Shown here in pieces: positions 37,713-46,320 of a stretch of 64,000 bases of DNA. The number at the start of each line of letters is the position of its first letter. Within the stretch, counting starts at the first letter, position 1. The translations under genes were made by a program, and so were the position numbers. The stretch is taken from assembly GCF_003668555.1 (NCBI RefSeq), contig NZ_RCWN01000001.1:2703501-2767500 (forward strand). Direction: 5' to 3'. The notes under the pieces are model-generated. The model was not told the origin of the DNA. It ran no database searches and saw nothing but the letters and a program-made list of their open reading frames with translations. The DNA is from Notoacmeibacter ruber (GTDB taxonomy: Bacteria > Pseudomonadota > Alphaproteobacteria > Rhizobiales > Rhizobiaceae).

Positions 37713-38402
37713 TCAGACCGAGAGGAACCCGGCCACCTTCTTTTCATCGATGCCCTCGCGGGGGCTTTCCTGGACAATGTCGCCCTTTTCCAGCACCAGC
37801 ACCCGGTCGGCGATATCGAGCGCGAAGCTCAGCACCTGTTCGGAGACGACAATCGAGAGCCCCCGCTCGTCGCGGATCTGGCGGAGCGTCTTGGCCATGT
37901 CCTTGATGATGGAGGGCTGGATCCCCTCCGTCGGCTCGTCGAGCAACAGAACCTTCGGTCTGCTGGCGAGTGCCCGGGCAATGGCTAGCTGTTGCTGCTG
38001 ACCGCCCGAGAGGTTACCGCCGCGCCTGTCCTTCATTTCGAGAAGCACGGGGAAGAGTTCGTAGATATCGCCGGGCACCTTGCGCTCGCCCGTGACGGTG
38101 AGACCCGTCTCGATATTCTCCTTCACCGTCATGGTGGAGAAAATCATCCGGCCCTGCGGCACATAGGCCAGGCCGTTGGCGACGCGCCTGAAACTTTCCT
38201 CGCCCTCAACATGGGCGCCATCGACGATGATCTCGCCTTTCGACGACGGGACGACACCCATCAGCGATTTCATCAGCGTTGTCTTGCCCATGCCGTTGCG
38301 GCCCATGATGGCGACGATTTCGCCCGGCGCGACATCGAAATTCATGCCGTGGATCACTTCGCTTTCGCCATAGGCAACATGGAGATTGTCGACTGTAAGC
38401 AT
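37713..38402 (-). CDS. urtE: Urea/amide ABC transporter ATP-binding protein UrtE
   Basis: A 229-residue LivF-type ATPase with Walker A GRNGMGKTT, signature LSGGQQQQ, Walker B VLLLDEPTEGIQP. The NGMGKTT form and the IQPSII stretch after Walker B are characteristic of UrtE, the second of two ATPases in the urea branch of the branched-chain amino acid transporter family. It lies 11 bases after urtD and 61 bases before fmdA. Confidence 0.95.
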   Translation of the reverse strand: MLTVDNLHVAYGESEVIHGMNFDVAPGEIVAIMGRNGMGKTTLMKSLMGVVPSSKGEIIVDGAHVEGEESFRRVANGLAYVPQGRMIFSTMTVKENIETGLTVTGERKVPGDIYELFPVLLEMKDRRGGNLSGGQQQQLAIARALASRPKVLLLDEPTEGIQPSIIKDMAKTLRQIRDERGLSIVVSEQVLSFALDIADRVLVLEKGDIVQESPREGIDEKKVAGFLSV

Positions 38403-38413
38403 GATCGTTCCCC

Positions 38414-39169
38414 TCAGTGCCCGAGATAGACTTCGACGACTTTCGGATCGTTCTGGACATGGGCCATGCTGCCTTCCGACAGCACCTTGCCCTGGTGCAT
38501 CACGGTCACGCGGTGGGCGATGTCCTCGACGAACTTCATGTCGTGCTCGATGACAATCACGGAGCGGTCCTTGATGATGGTGTTGAGGAGCTCGGCGGTT
38601 TTCAGCCGCTCGCCGACGCTCATGCCGGCGACCGGCTCATCGAGCATCAGAAGTGTCGGATCCTGGATCAGCAGCATGCCGATCTCGAGCCACTGCTTCT
38701 GCCCATGGCTGAGAATCGCCGCCGGCGTGTGCAACTGGTTCTGAAGGAACACCAGCGAAGCGATCTCGTCGACCCGGTCGCGGACCTCTGCATCGCGGCG
38801 GAACGCGAGGGCCCCGAAGACATTGCGGCCCCGCGGAAAAGACAGTTCCAGATTCTCGAAAACCGTCAGTTCTTCGTAGATTGACGGGTTCTGAAACTTC
38901 CGGCCAACGCCCTTATGGACGATCTGATGTTCTTTCAGATCGGTCAGTTCGCTATCGCGAAACTTGATCGAACCGGACGTTGCCTTGGTACGGCCGCAGA
39001 TCAGGTCGAGCACGGTGGTCTTGCCGGCTCCGTTCGGGCCGATGATCACACGAATCTCGTTTTCGTCGATGTAGAAGGACAGATCGTTGACCGCCTTGAA
39101 GCCATCGAACGAGACGGTCAGGCCCTCGACCGACAGCAGGAAGTCTTTTTGGGAAGGAATGGCGTTCAT
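38414..39169 (-). CDS. urtD: Urea/amide ABC transporter ATP-binding protein UrtD
   Basis: A 251-residue LivG-type ATPase. Walker A is GPNGAGKTT, the signature is the degenerate LSHGQKQWLEIG seen in UrtD rather than LSGG, and Walker B is LLMLDEPVAGM. The conserved DxxCGRTKATSGSIKF segment follows Walker A. It pairs with UrtE as the motor of the transporter and lies 12 bases after urtC. Confidence 0.95.
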   Translation of the reverse strand: MNAIPSQKDFLLSVEGLTVSFDGFKAVNDLSFYIDENEIRVIIGPNGAGKTTVLDLICGRTKATSGSIKFRDSELTDLKEHQIVHKGVGRKFQNPSIYEELTVFENLELSFPRGRNVFGALAFRRDAEVRDRVDEIASLVFLQNQLHTPAAILSHGQKQWLEIGMLLIQDPTLLMLDEPVAGMSVGERLKTAELLNTIIKDRSVIVIEHDMKFVEDIAHRVTVMHQGKVLSEGSMAHVQNDPKVVEVYLGH

Positions 39170-39181
39170 GATGGCCTCCTG

Positions 39182-40318
39182 TCATTCAGCCGGGTGAGCG
39201 AGGGATTGGCCCTCGGCATCGCGCTTGCGGATGGAACCGAGGAGGCGGGCGACGTGGGGCGCGATGTAGCGGTTGTAGAGACCGGCGATACCGTCGGGGA
39301 ATGCCATCACGACCGCGATGAAGAGGCCGCCCATGGCGAACAGCCACAGTTCCGGAAAGGTCTCCGAGAACGAGGTTTTCGCGTAATTGACGAGCAGCGT
39401 GCCGTAGATCGCCCCAAACAGGGAGAGGCGCCCGCCGACCGCGGCGAAGATCACCATCTCGATCGACGGCACGATGCCAACGAAGGATGGGCTCATGAAA
39501 CCGACCTGAAGCGTGAACATTGCCCCGCCGATCGCCGCCAGGGCCGCCGCGAAGCAGAAGACGAAGATCTTGAACGCCGCCACGTCGTAGCCGGAGAAAC
39601 GGACGCGATCTTCCTTGTCGCGAATGGCGATGAGGAGCCGTCCGAATTTGGAGATATGAACCGCCTGCGAAAGCAGGAGGCAGGCGATGAGGAGACCCGC
39701 GCAGACGAAATAGAGGATCGTCTTGGCATCGTTTGTGCGGATGTCCCAACCCAGCAGGGTTCTGAGATCGGTGATGCCGTTGACGCCGCCCGTATAGCCC
39801 TGCTGGCCGATGATCAGGATCGTCAGGATTGCCGCCACCGCCTGGGTGATGATGGCGAAGTAGACACCGCCCACCCGCCTTGTGAACATCGCGAAACCAA
39901 TGATGAAGGCGAAGATGGCGGGGACCGCGATCACAGCGACGATCGTGAATGGCAGCGAATGGAACGGCTCCCACCACCACGGCAGGGCGGTGACCTGGTT
40001 CCAGTCCATGAAGTCGGGGATGCCCGGCGTCGACTGGATCGCCGTATTCTCTGGCGAAGAAGATTCCAGCTTGAGGAACATCGCCATGCAGTAACCGCCG
40101 AGGCCGAAGAAGACGCCCTGGCCGAGGCTGAGGATGCCGCCATGGCCCCAGCAGAGCACCAGCCCGAGCGCCACGAAGGCGTAGGTCAGATATTTGCCGA
40201 CGAGGTTGAGCCGGAAGGGATCGAGCGCCAGCGGGAAGACGACGAGCAGCAGGACCGCGAGGATCGCCAGATAAAGCCAGCCCTGCCGGGTGAAGAAGGG
40301 GTTGGAAAGCGCGTTCAT
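39182..40318 (-). CDS. urtC: Urea/amide ABC transporter permease UrtC
   Basis: A 378-residue LivM-type permease with about ten membrane segments, opening NPFFTRQGWLYLAILAVLLLVVFPL. CWGHGGILSLGQGVFFGLGGYCMAMFLKLE is the channel signature of the UrtC branch. The cytoplasmic C-terminal tail is polar. It lies 10 bases after urtB, indicating tight operon packing. Confidence 0.95.
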   Translation of the reverse strand: MNALSNPFFTRQGWLYLAILAVLLLVVFPLALDPFRLNLVGKYLTYAFVALGLVLCWGHGGILSLGQGVFFGLGGYCMAMFLKLESSSPENTAIQSTPGIPDFMDWNQVTALPWWWEPFHSLPFTIVAVIAVPAIFAFIIGFAMFTRRVGGVYFAIITQAVAAILTILIIGQQGYTGGVNGITDLRTLLGWDIRTNDAKTILYFVCAGLLIACLLLSQAVHISKFGRLLIAIRDKEDRVRFSGYDVAAFKIFVFCFAAALAAIGGAMFTLQVGFMSPSFVGIVPSIEMVIFAAVGGRLSLFGAIYGTLLVNYAKTSFSETFPELWLFAMGGLFIAVVMAFPDGIAGLYNRYIAPHVARLLGSIRKRDAEGQSLAHPAE

Positions 40319-40328
40319 GGCCGTTGCC

Positions 40329-41255
40329 TCACTGACGGATCTTGAGGGTGAACAGGCCCTGCGGACGCAGCATCAGGATGATGACGACGCTGAGCAGGGT
40401 CAGGACCTTTGCCATGGAGCCGCTCATGAAGAACTCCATGGTCGACTGGGCCTGGGAGATGGTGAAGGCCGAGGCGATGGTGCCGAGAAGGCTTGCCGCA
40501 CCGCCGAAGACGACCACAAGGAAGGTGTCGACGATATAGAGCTGGCCGGCCGTCGGCCCGGTCGAGCCGATCATGGTGAAGGCCGCGCCGGCGATACCGG
40601 CAATGCCGCAGCCGAGGCCGAAGGTCATCCGGTCGACCTTGCGGGTGTCGATGCCGACCGCGCCCGCCATGACGCGGTTCTGCATGACGGCGCGAACCCG
40701 CTTGCCCCACCCGGAACGGAACATGATGAAGTAGACTGCGACGGTGATCGCGAGCGTGAGCCCCATCACGAAGAGGCCGTTGATCGGCACTTCGACGATG
40801 TCTGTCAGAGCAACCGAGCCCATCAGCCAGTCGGGAAGGGTGACGCCGACTTCGCGGGCTCCGAAAACCGAGCGGTAAAGCTGCTGCAGGACCAGCGACA
40901 GACCCCAGGTGGCGAGAAGCGTATCGAGCGGCCTTTTGTAGAGGTGGCGGATCATCGCCCATTCGACGAGAAGGCCGAGGGCGAATGAGGCCATAAAGGC
41001 GAGAACCATCGCCACGAAGAAGTAGATCGGAAACAGCGCCGGCGCGTAGCTCGAGACGAAATTCGAACACAGATAGGTGACATAGGCACCCAGAATCATG
41101 AACTCCCCATGCGCCATGTTGATCACGCCCATCTGGCCAAAGATGATGGCAAGGCCGAGCGCCATCAGCACAAAGACCGAGAAGAGGATGAGGCCGGCAA
41201 AGCCTTGCATCGCGAGGATCGAGAAGAATTCGCTATAGGTGTAATCGCCAATCAT
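40329..41255 (-). CDS. urtB: Urea/amide ABC transporter permease UrtB
   Basis: A 308-residue LivH-type permease with eight or so membrane segments, including GQMGVINMAHGEFMILGAYV and GFGCGIAGIAGA-like segments. UrtB proteins occur in a short form of about 300 residues and a long form with an extra periplasmic N-terminal domain; this is the short form. The gene lies 98 bases after urtA, a gap containing a GC-rich stem near 41310-41345 that could reduce downstream expression relative to the binding protein. Confidence 0.94.
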   Translation of the reverse strand: MIGDYTYSEFFSILAMQGFAGLILFSVFVLMALGLAIIFGQMGVINMAHGEFMILGAYVTYLCSNFVSSYAPALFPIYFFVAMVLAFMASFALGLLVEWAMIRHLYKRPLDTLLATWGLSLVLQQLYRSVFGAREVGVTLPDWLMGSVALTDIVEVPINGLFVMGLTLAITVAVYFIMFRSGWGKRVRAVMQNRVMAGAVGIDTRKVDRMTFGLGCGIAGIAGAAFTMIGSTGPTAGQLYIVDTFLVVVFGGAASLLGTIASAFTISQAQSTMEFFMSGSMAKVLTLLSVVIILMLRPQGLFTLKIRQ

Positions 41256-41353
41256 AGCCGTCGCGCCAGCCTCGGGCCGGCCTTCCTGTTCGAGAAGGAA
41301 AGGAGGAGGGCTCCCCCACGCCCAGGGCGCGGGGGAGGTGCAACCGGTTCAGC

Positions 41354-42622
41354 TTATTGATAGCCTTCCGGGAACGGATCCGGCTCCATCAGATCTTCGG
41401 TCTCGTAGACCACTTCGTACTGTCCGTCCGGCTTGGCATGGCCGACGCGGGTCTTGGACCAGAGGTGATGGTTTTCGTGAATGCGGACATAGCCTTCCGG
41501 CGCGGTGTCCAGTTCGATGCCGGGCGAAGCTTCCCTCACCTTGTCGATATCGAAGCTGCCGGCCTTTTCGACGGCCGCTTTCCAGAGCCAGGGGCCGAGA
41601 TAGGCGGCCTGGGTGACGTCGCCGATGACCATGTCGTCGCCCCACTTCTCCTTGAACGCCGACACGAAATCCTTGTTGTTTTCGTTATCGAGGCTCTGGA
41701 AGTACTTCATCGTGGCATAGGCGCCTTCGATGTTCTCGCCGCCAATGCCCCGGATCTCATCCTCGGTCACCGAGATGGTGAGAAGCAGCGGCTTCTCCTT
41801 GGTCATGTCGATACCAGCCGCCTTGAGCTGCTTGTAGAAGGCGACGTTCGAGCCGCCCACGACGATCGCATAGATGACGTCGGGCTTCTTGAGACGGATC
41901 TTGTTGATGACCGAGTTGAACTGGGTGTGACCGAGCGGATAATATTCTTCGCCGACGACCTCGAGACCGAGCTTCTCGATATGCTTGCGCGCGATCTTGT
42001 TCGATGTGCGCGGCCAGATGTAGTCGGAGCCGAGAAGGTAGAAGGTCTTGGCGCCTTTCTCCTTGGCGACCCAGTCGATACCGGCAATGATCTGCTGCGT
42101 GGCTTCCTGGCCGGTGTAGATGACGTTCGGGCTCTCTTCCAGGCCTTCGTAGAAGGTCGGGTAGTAGAGCATGCCATTATACTGTTCGAAGACCGGCAGC
42201 ACGGCCTTGCGGGAGGCCGACGTCCAGCAGCCGAAGACGGCGGCGACTTTATCCTGCACCAGCAGTTTCTTGGCCTTTTCAGCGAAGGTCGGCCAATCGG
42301 AAGCGCCGTCTTCCTGAATGTACTCGATCTTGCGACCCAGAACACCGCCCTCGGCATTGATCTGGTCGATGGCCAGTTTCTCGGCCTGCACCGAACCAGT
42401 TTCGGAGATGGCCATCGTACCGGTGATGGAATGAAGGATGCCAACCGTAACCGTATCATCGGTAACGGCCAGATTCGTCGTGTTCACATCGGCTGTTGCC
42501 GGCTTGTCTTGCGCAAGGGCGGGAACGCCCGTCGCTGCGAGGATGGAGATGGAAGCGATGCCCGCCATAAGCTGGCGGCGGCTCGTACGAAAGCCTGCAC
42601 CACGAAAGCGCGGATGCGTCAT
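41354..42622 (-). CDS. urtA: Urea/amide ABC transporter binding protein UrtA
   Basis: A 422-residue periplasmic binding protein. The N-terminus carries SRRQLM (Arg15-Arg16) and a hydrophobic stretch ending VPALAQ, a Tat-like signal as in many UrtA proteins. VTVGILHSITGTMAISETGSV starts the ligand-binding fold, and GCWTSASRKAVLPVFEQYNGMLYYP is diagnostic of UrtA and FmdD. GAGGGG precedes the ATG at 42622, so the upstream frame is not used. Together with fmdA in the same run, urea and short amides are both plausible ligands. Confidence 0.95.
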   Translation of the reverse strand: MTHPRFRGAGFRTSRRQLMAGIASISILAATGVPALAQDKPATADVNTTNLAVTDDTVTVGILHSITGTMAISETGSVQAEKLAIDQINAEGGVLGRKIEYIQEDGASDWPTFAEKAKKLLVQDKVAAVFGCWTSASRKAVLPVFEQYNGMLYYPTFYEGLEESPNVIYTGQEATQQIIAGIDWVAKEKGAKTFYLLGSDYIWPRTSNKIARKHIEKLGLEVVGEEYYPLGHTQFNSVINKIRLKKPDVIYAIVVGGSNVAFYKQLKAAGIDMTKEKPLLLTISVTEDEIRGIGGENIEGAYATMKYFQSLDNENNKDFVSAFKEKWGDDMVIGDVTQAAYLGPWLWKAAVEKAGSFDIDKVREASPGIELDTAPEGYVRIHENHHLWSKTRVGHAKPDGQYEVVYETEDLMEPDPFPEGYQ

Positions 42623-42942
42623 GGGAAACCCCTCGGTTTCTGAAGGTCTTTTAAGGTTCAGAACCGACGGAACCCGCCGGTCGAGGGGTATCGGGCCACG
42701 CTTTTTGCGACGCAACAATGGGGCATTTGACGTATGGCAGATGCGTCAAATGCCCCATAGCGTAACAGCAGTCATTGGCGGGTGGGCATCGCCGAAGCGC
42801 TGGCAAAGCAGGCTTCGGCAATGGCCAATCTCTCTTGCCGACACGAATATCGCAGTTTGCTTGACCTTCGCGCATGCAGCAAACAAGCTATGCATCTGAT
42901 AAGGGAAGACGCCATGAAAACAACTTCGGCACGACAGGTTGG
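42623..42942. promoter_or_regulatory. Divergent control region between urt-fmd and the kinase genes, with perfect 15-bp inverted repeat
   Basis: The gap holds no gene apart from a short leader ORF at 42914. Its main feature is a perfect 15-bp inverted repeat, ATGGGGCATTTGACG at 42718-42732 and its complement at 42744-42758, around an 11-base spacer. No T run follows on either side, so a protein-binding site is likelier than a terminator. Other structures are a near-perfect stem at about 42634-42665 in the urtA leader, and an 8-bp inverted repeat GCCGAAGC/GCTTCGGC at 42791-42819 on the kinase side. Confidence 0.6.
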
Positions 42943-42946
42943 ATGA
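42914..42946 (+). CDS. Ten-codon leader ORF coupled to the hybrid kinase
   Basis: ATG at 42914 is preceded by the good ribosome site AAGGGAAG and encodes MKTTSARQVG before a TGA at 42944-42946. That stop overlaps the ATG of the kinase at 42943 (ATGA), and the kinase start itself has no good ribosome site. This is the arrangement of translational coupling, in which ribosomes finishing the leader restart on the kinase. No attenuator-like codon run is present. Confidence 0.4.
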   Translation: MKTTSARQVG

Positions 42947-45900
42947 CGCAAACCCTCCGCATAGCACGGCTCAAGCGCACATATTCGCGCTGGGTGGCGG
43001 ACGAAACGATGGAAGACTGCGCGCTTCGTTTCACAGCCTATCGCGTGCGGCGTTTCTCTGCCGGCCGTATCGCCAATACGGCGATCGGCGCGGTTTCGTT
43101 TCTGGCACTGGAGGCGATCGGCGGCGCCATCACCCTGTCCTACGGATTTTCGAACGCCGTCGCCGCAATTCTCGTCACCACGGCGCTCATCTTTCTGGCT
43201 GGATTACCGATTTCCTGGCATGCTGCGAGAGCGGGAGTCGATGTTGATCTGCTGACGCGCGGTGCCGGCTTTGGCTATCTGGGCTCCACGCTGACATCGT
43301 TGATCTATGCCAGCTTCACATTCATCTTCTTCGCGATCGAGGCTGCCATCGTGGCCACGGCGCTGGAGCTGACAATCGGTATGCCGCTCTGGCTCGGATA
43401 TATCGTCGCGTCGCTCGGGGTCATTCCCCTTGTGCTCTACGGCGTCACCTTCATCAGCCGATTTCAGGCATGGACGCAGCCGATCTGGATCGTCCTGCAA
43501 CTGGCGCCCTTCGTTTTTATCGCTGCGAACGGTCTGCAACCCGTGCGTGACTGGACCGGTTACACCGGCCTGCGCGGCGAACTGGGCGGCGGTGTCGACA
43601 TCCTTTCGTTCGGAGCGGCGTCCGCGGTCCTGTTTTCGCTGATCGCGCAGATCGGCGAGCAGGTCGACTATCTGCGGTTCCTGCCCGAGCACTCCAGGAT
43701 CGGCCGGCCGCGCTGGTGGGTGGCCATGGTCAGCGCCGGCCCGGGCTGGATCGTCATCGGCGCCATGAAGATTCTCGCCGGTTCATTTCTGGCTTACTAC
43801 GCCTTCGCCAACGGCACGGTGTTCAATGAGGCCTCCGACCCGGTCTACATGTATCATACCGTCTTTTCGCAGATGGTCTCCGCGCCCGAACTGGCGCTCG
43901 GCCTGACCGGCATCTTCATCGTCGTCTGCCAGGTAAAGATCAACGTCACGAACGCCTATGCGGGCTCGATTGCCTGGTCGAACTTCTTCAGCCGCCTGAC
44001 GCACAATCATCCGGGCCGCGTGGTATGGCTCGTCTTCAACGTTCTCATCAGCCTGTTGCTGATGGAATTCGGCATGTATCGCGCCTTCGATCACATCCTT
44101 GGGCTCTATTCCATTCTGGCCGTTGCATGGGTCGCCGCACTGGTGGCCGATCTCGTCGTCAACAAGCCGCTCGGTCTGTCACCGAAAAAGATCGAATTTC
44201 GCCGCGCCCATCTCTACGACATCAACCCGGTCGGCTTCGGCGCCATGATAATCGGCATATGCGCCTCGATCACCGCCTATTTCGGCCTGTTCGGCGCATC
44301 GGCCGCCGCACTCTATTCCTATATCGCGATAGCCGTCACCTTTGCCGCCGTGCCTTTACTCGCAATCCTGACGGGCGGCCGCTATTACCTTGCCCGCCAG
44401 CCTGACCCGGGCGTCTCCGCATCGGGCCAGAAAACCTGCTGCATCTGCGAGTACCCCTATGACGGCGAAGATATGGCGCATTGCCCGGTCTATGCGGGCC
44501 CCATCTGCTCGCTCTGCTGCTCGCTCGATACGCGCTGCGGCGACGGCTGCAAGCCGCATGGCAGGCTCGGCGCGCAGATGCACGGTGCGATCGGCAAGCT
44601 CGCCTTCAATCACAAGAACGTCGAACGCTGGCTGGGCTCGACCCTGGCGCGCTACATCGGCATTATGGCCTGCACGGCCACGGTCATGGCGGTGGTCTTC
44701 GTCTTCGCGTCCTTCGATGGCCAGCTCAATGGCGGCCTCGGCAATGCGGCCGCCAACACCCTTCTGCTAAAGCTCTACGCGATCCTGATGATCGCGGCGG
44801 GGGTCATCGTCTGGCTCGTCGTTCTGGCGCAGGACAGTCACGCCCGGGCCGAGGAGGAGGTGCAGCGTCACACGGGCCTCCTGATGGATGAAATCACCGC
44901 CCACCGCGAGACCGATCGGCAACTCCAGCAGGCCAAGGAAGTGGCGGAGAAGGCGAATCTTGCAAAGAGCCGCTATGTGGTGGGCCTGAGCCACGAATTG
45001 CGGACACCGCTCAACGCCATTCTCGGCTACGCTCAACTGCTGCAACGGCAGGCCGAGCCGGAGACGCCGGTCGGCAATGCAGCCCGCACGATCAAGAAGA
45101 GCGGCGATCACCTCACCCTGATGATCGACGGCCTGCTCGACATTTCGCGTATTGAAGCCGGCAAACTGGAGATCTTTCGCCACAAGGTGGCGCTCAAGCC
45201 ATTGCTCGATCAACTCGTCGACATGTTCAGCCTTCAGGCCGCCGGCAAGAATATCGCATTCATCTTCGAGCCCCCCGCGGCCTTGCCGGACTACGTCTGG
45301 ACCGACGGCAAGCGACTGCGGCAGATCCTCATCAACCTGCTATCGAATGCGGTGAAGTTCACAAAGACCGGCGAGGTTCGTCTCGGCGTGACCTATCGGA
45401 ACCAGATCGCCACCTTTACGATCGCCGATACCGGTGTCGGCATTGCGACAGAAGATCTTGAGCGCATCTTTCTTCCGTTCGAACGGGCCGGGGAAACAAG
45501 CGGCAGCGATATCGTGCCGGGCACGGGACTCGGTCTCGCCATCACACGACTCCTGGTCGACATCATGGGCGCCGACCTTTCGATCCGAAGCGAACCGGGC
45601 ACGGGCACGACCTTCACGCTGCGCATCATGCTGGGTTCCGCGCACAGGGGCGAGGAGGTCCAGGTCCAGCAGCCCCTGCCGAAAGGCTATGTCGGTCAAC
45701 GGCAACGCATTCTCGTCGCTGACGACAACGCCAATCATCGCGCCGTGACACGCGAATTGCTGGAGCCGATCGGGTTCGAGGTGATCGAGGCCGTCGACGG
45801 CCGTTCAGCCCTCTCAGCCGTCGCGATCTCGCCGGTGAACCTTGCGCTTCTGGACGTCGCCATGCCTCACATGGATGGCTGGCAGACCGCGCGGCGACTC

Positions 45901-46320
45901 CGCGCCGTCGATCCCGATCTGCCGATCGTCATGGTTTCAGCGGAAGCGGGGCCGGAGCGCAACCGTTCCGAATATCAAACACTACACGATACATACCTCA
46001 CCAAACCGTTCTCCTTCGCCGATCTGGTCGAAGCGATCGGTACACTTCTGTCGCTGGAATGGACGAGCGAGAGCGAAGAGGCGCGCTGGTCGGCGGCGGC
46101 CGAGACGTGGGCCTGGCCTTCCGGGACGCGGATCGAAGAGCTTGAGAAGCTGGCTCGTACGGGCTTTCTTCGCTCACTCGTTGCAACGCTGCGTGAGGTG
46201 GAGCAGCGCGATCCCGATCTCAAACCGTTCTGTGATACGATCCGCGATCTGGCCGAGCGTGGTCGGGCTGATACGATACTCAACATTCTGGCAAGCGCGC
46301 CGGAACCGGCGAATTCATGA
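42943..46320 (+). CDS. Hybrid histidine kinase with an NCS1 permease-like sensor and a cysteine cluster
   Basis: A 1125-residue protein. Residues about 30-480 form a 12-segment membrane domain of the NCS1 (cytosine/purine/hydantoin permease) type, with FLALEAIGGAITLSYGFSNA and VKINVTNAYAGSIAWSNFF. A soluble Cys-rich patch follows (residues 499-536, nine Cys, CCICEYP...CSLCC...CGDGC), then two more membrane segments, a short coiled coil, the HisKA domain with His684 (GLSHELRTPLN), the ATPase (NLLSNAVKF, GTGLGLA) and a receiver (LALLDVAMPHMDG). It looks like a transporter turned receptor for a nitrogen compound. An earlier in-frame ATG at 42874 is possible. It shares an ATGA overlap with the regulator gene and faces urt-fmd. 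Confidence 0.9.
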   Translation: MTQTLRIARLKRTYSRWVADETMEDCALRFTAYRVRRFSAGRIANTAIGAVSFLALEAIGGAITLSYGFSNAVAAILVTTALIFLAGLPISWHAARAGVDVDLLTRGAGFGYLGSTLTSLIYASFTFIFFAIEAAIVATALELTIGMPLWLGYIVASLGVIPLVLYGVTFISRFQAWTQPIWIVLQLAPFVFIAANGLQPVRDWTGYTGLRGELGGGVDILSFGAASAVLFSLIAQIGEQVDYLRFLPEHSRIGRPRWWVAMVSAGPGWIVIGAMKILAGSFLAYYAFANGTVFNEASDPVYMYHTVFSQMVSAPELALGLTGIFIVVCQVKINVTNAYAGSIAWSNFFSRLTHNHPGRVVWLVFNVLISLLLMEFGMYRAFDHILGLYSILAVAWVAALVADLVVNKPLGLSPKKIEFRRAHLYDINPVGFGAMIIGICASITAYFGLFGASAAALYSYIAIAVTFAAVPLLAILTGGRYYLARQPDPGVSASGQKTCCICEYPYDGEDMAHCPVYAGPICSLCCSLDTRCGDGCKPHGRLGAQMHGAIGKLAFNHKNVERWLGSTLARYIGIMACTATVMAVVFVFASFDGQLNGGLGNAAANTLLLKLYAILMIAAGVIVWLVVLAQDSHARAEEEVQRHTGLLMDEITAHRETDRQLQQAKEVAEKANLAKSRYVVGLSHELRTPLNAILGYAQLLQRQAEPETPVGNAARTIKKSGDHLTLMIDGLLDISRIEAGKLEIFRHKVALKPLLDQLVDMFSLQAAGKNIAFIFEPPAALPDYVWTDGKRLRQILINLLSNAVKFTKTGEVRLGVTYRNQIATFTIADTGVGIATEDLERIFLPFERAGETSGSDIVPGTGLGLAITRLLVDIMGADLSIRSEPGTGTTFTLRIMLGSAHRGEEVQVQQPLPKGYVGQRQRILVADDNANHRAVTRELLEPIGFEVIEAVDGRSALSAVAISPVNLALLDVAMPHMDGWQTARRLRAVDPDLPIVMVSAEAGPERNRSEYQTLHDTYLTKPFSFADLVEAIGTLLSLEWTSESEEARWSAAAETWAWPSGTRIEELEKLARTGFLRSLVATLREVEQRDPDLKPFCDTIRDLAERGRADTILNILASAPEPANS

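Noticed and set aside
38915..40345. A 476-codon open frame antisense to urtC and urtD
   Set aside because: Composition is Asp/Arg/Glu-rich shadow sequence; the minus-strand ABC genes are unmistakable.
42718..42758. Intrinsic terminator interpretation of the long inverted repeat
   Set aside because: No T run on either side and no gene ends nearby; it lies between two divergent starts.
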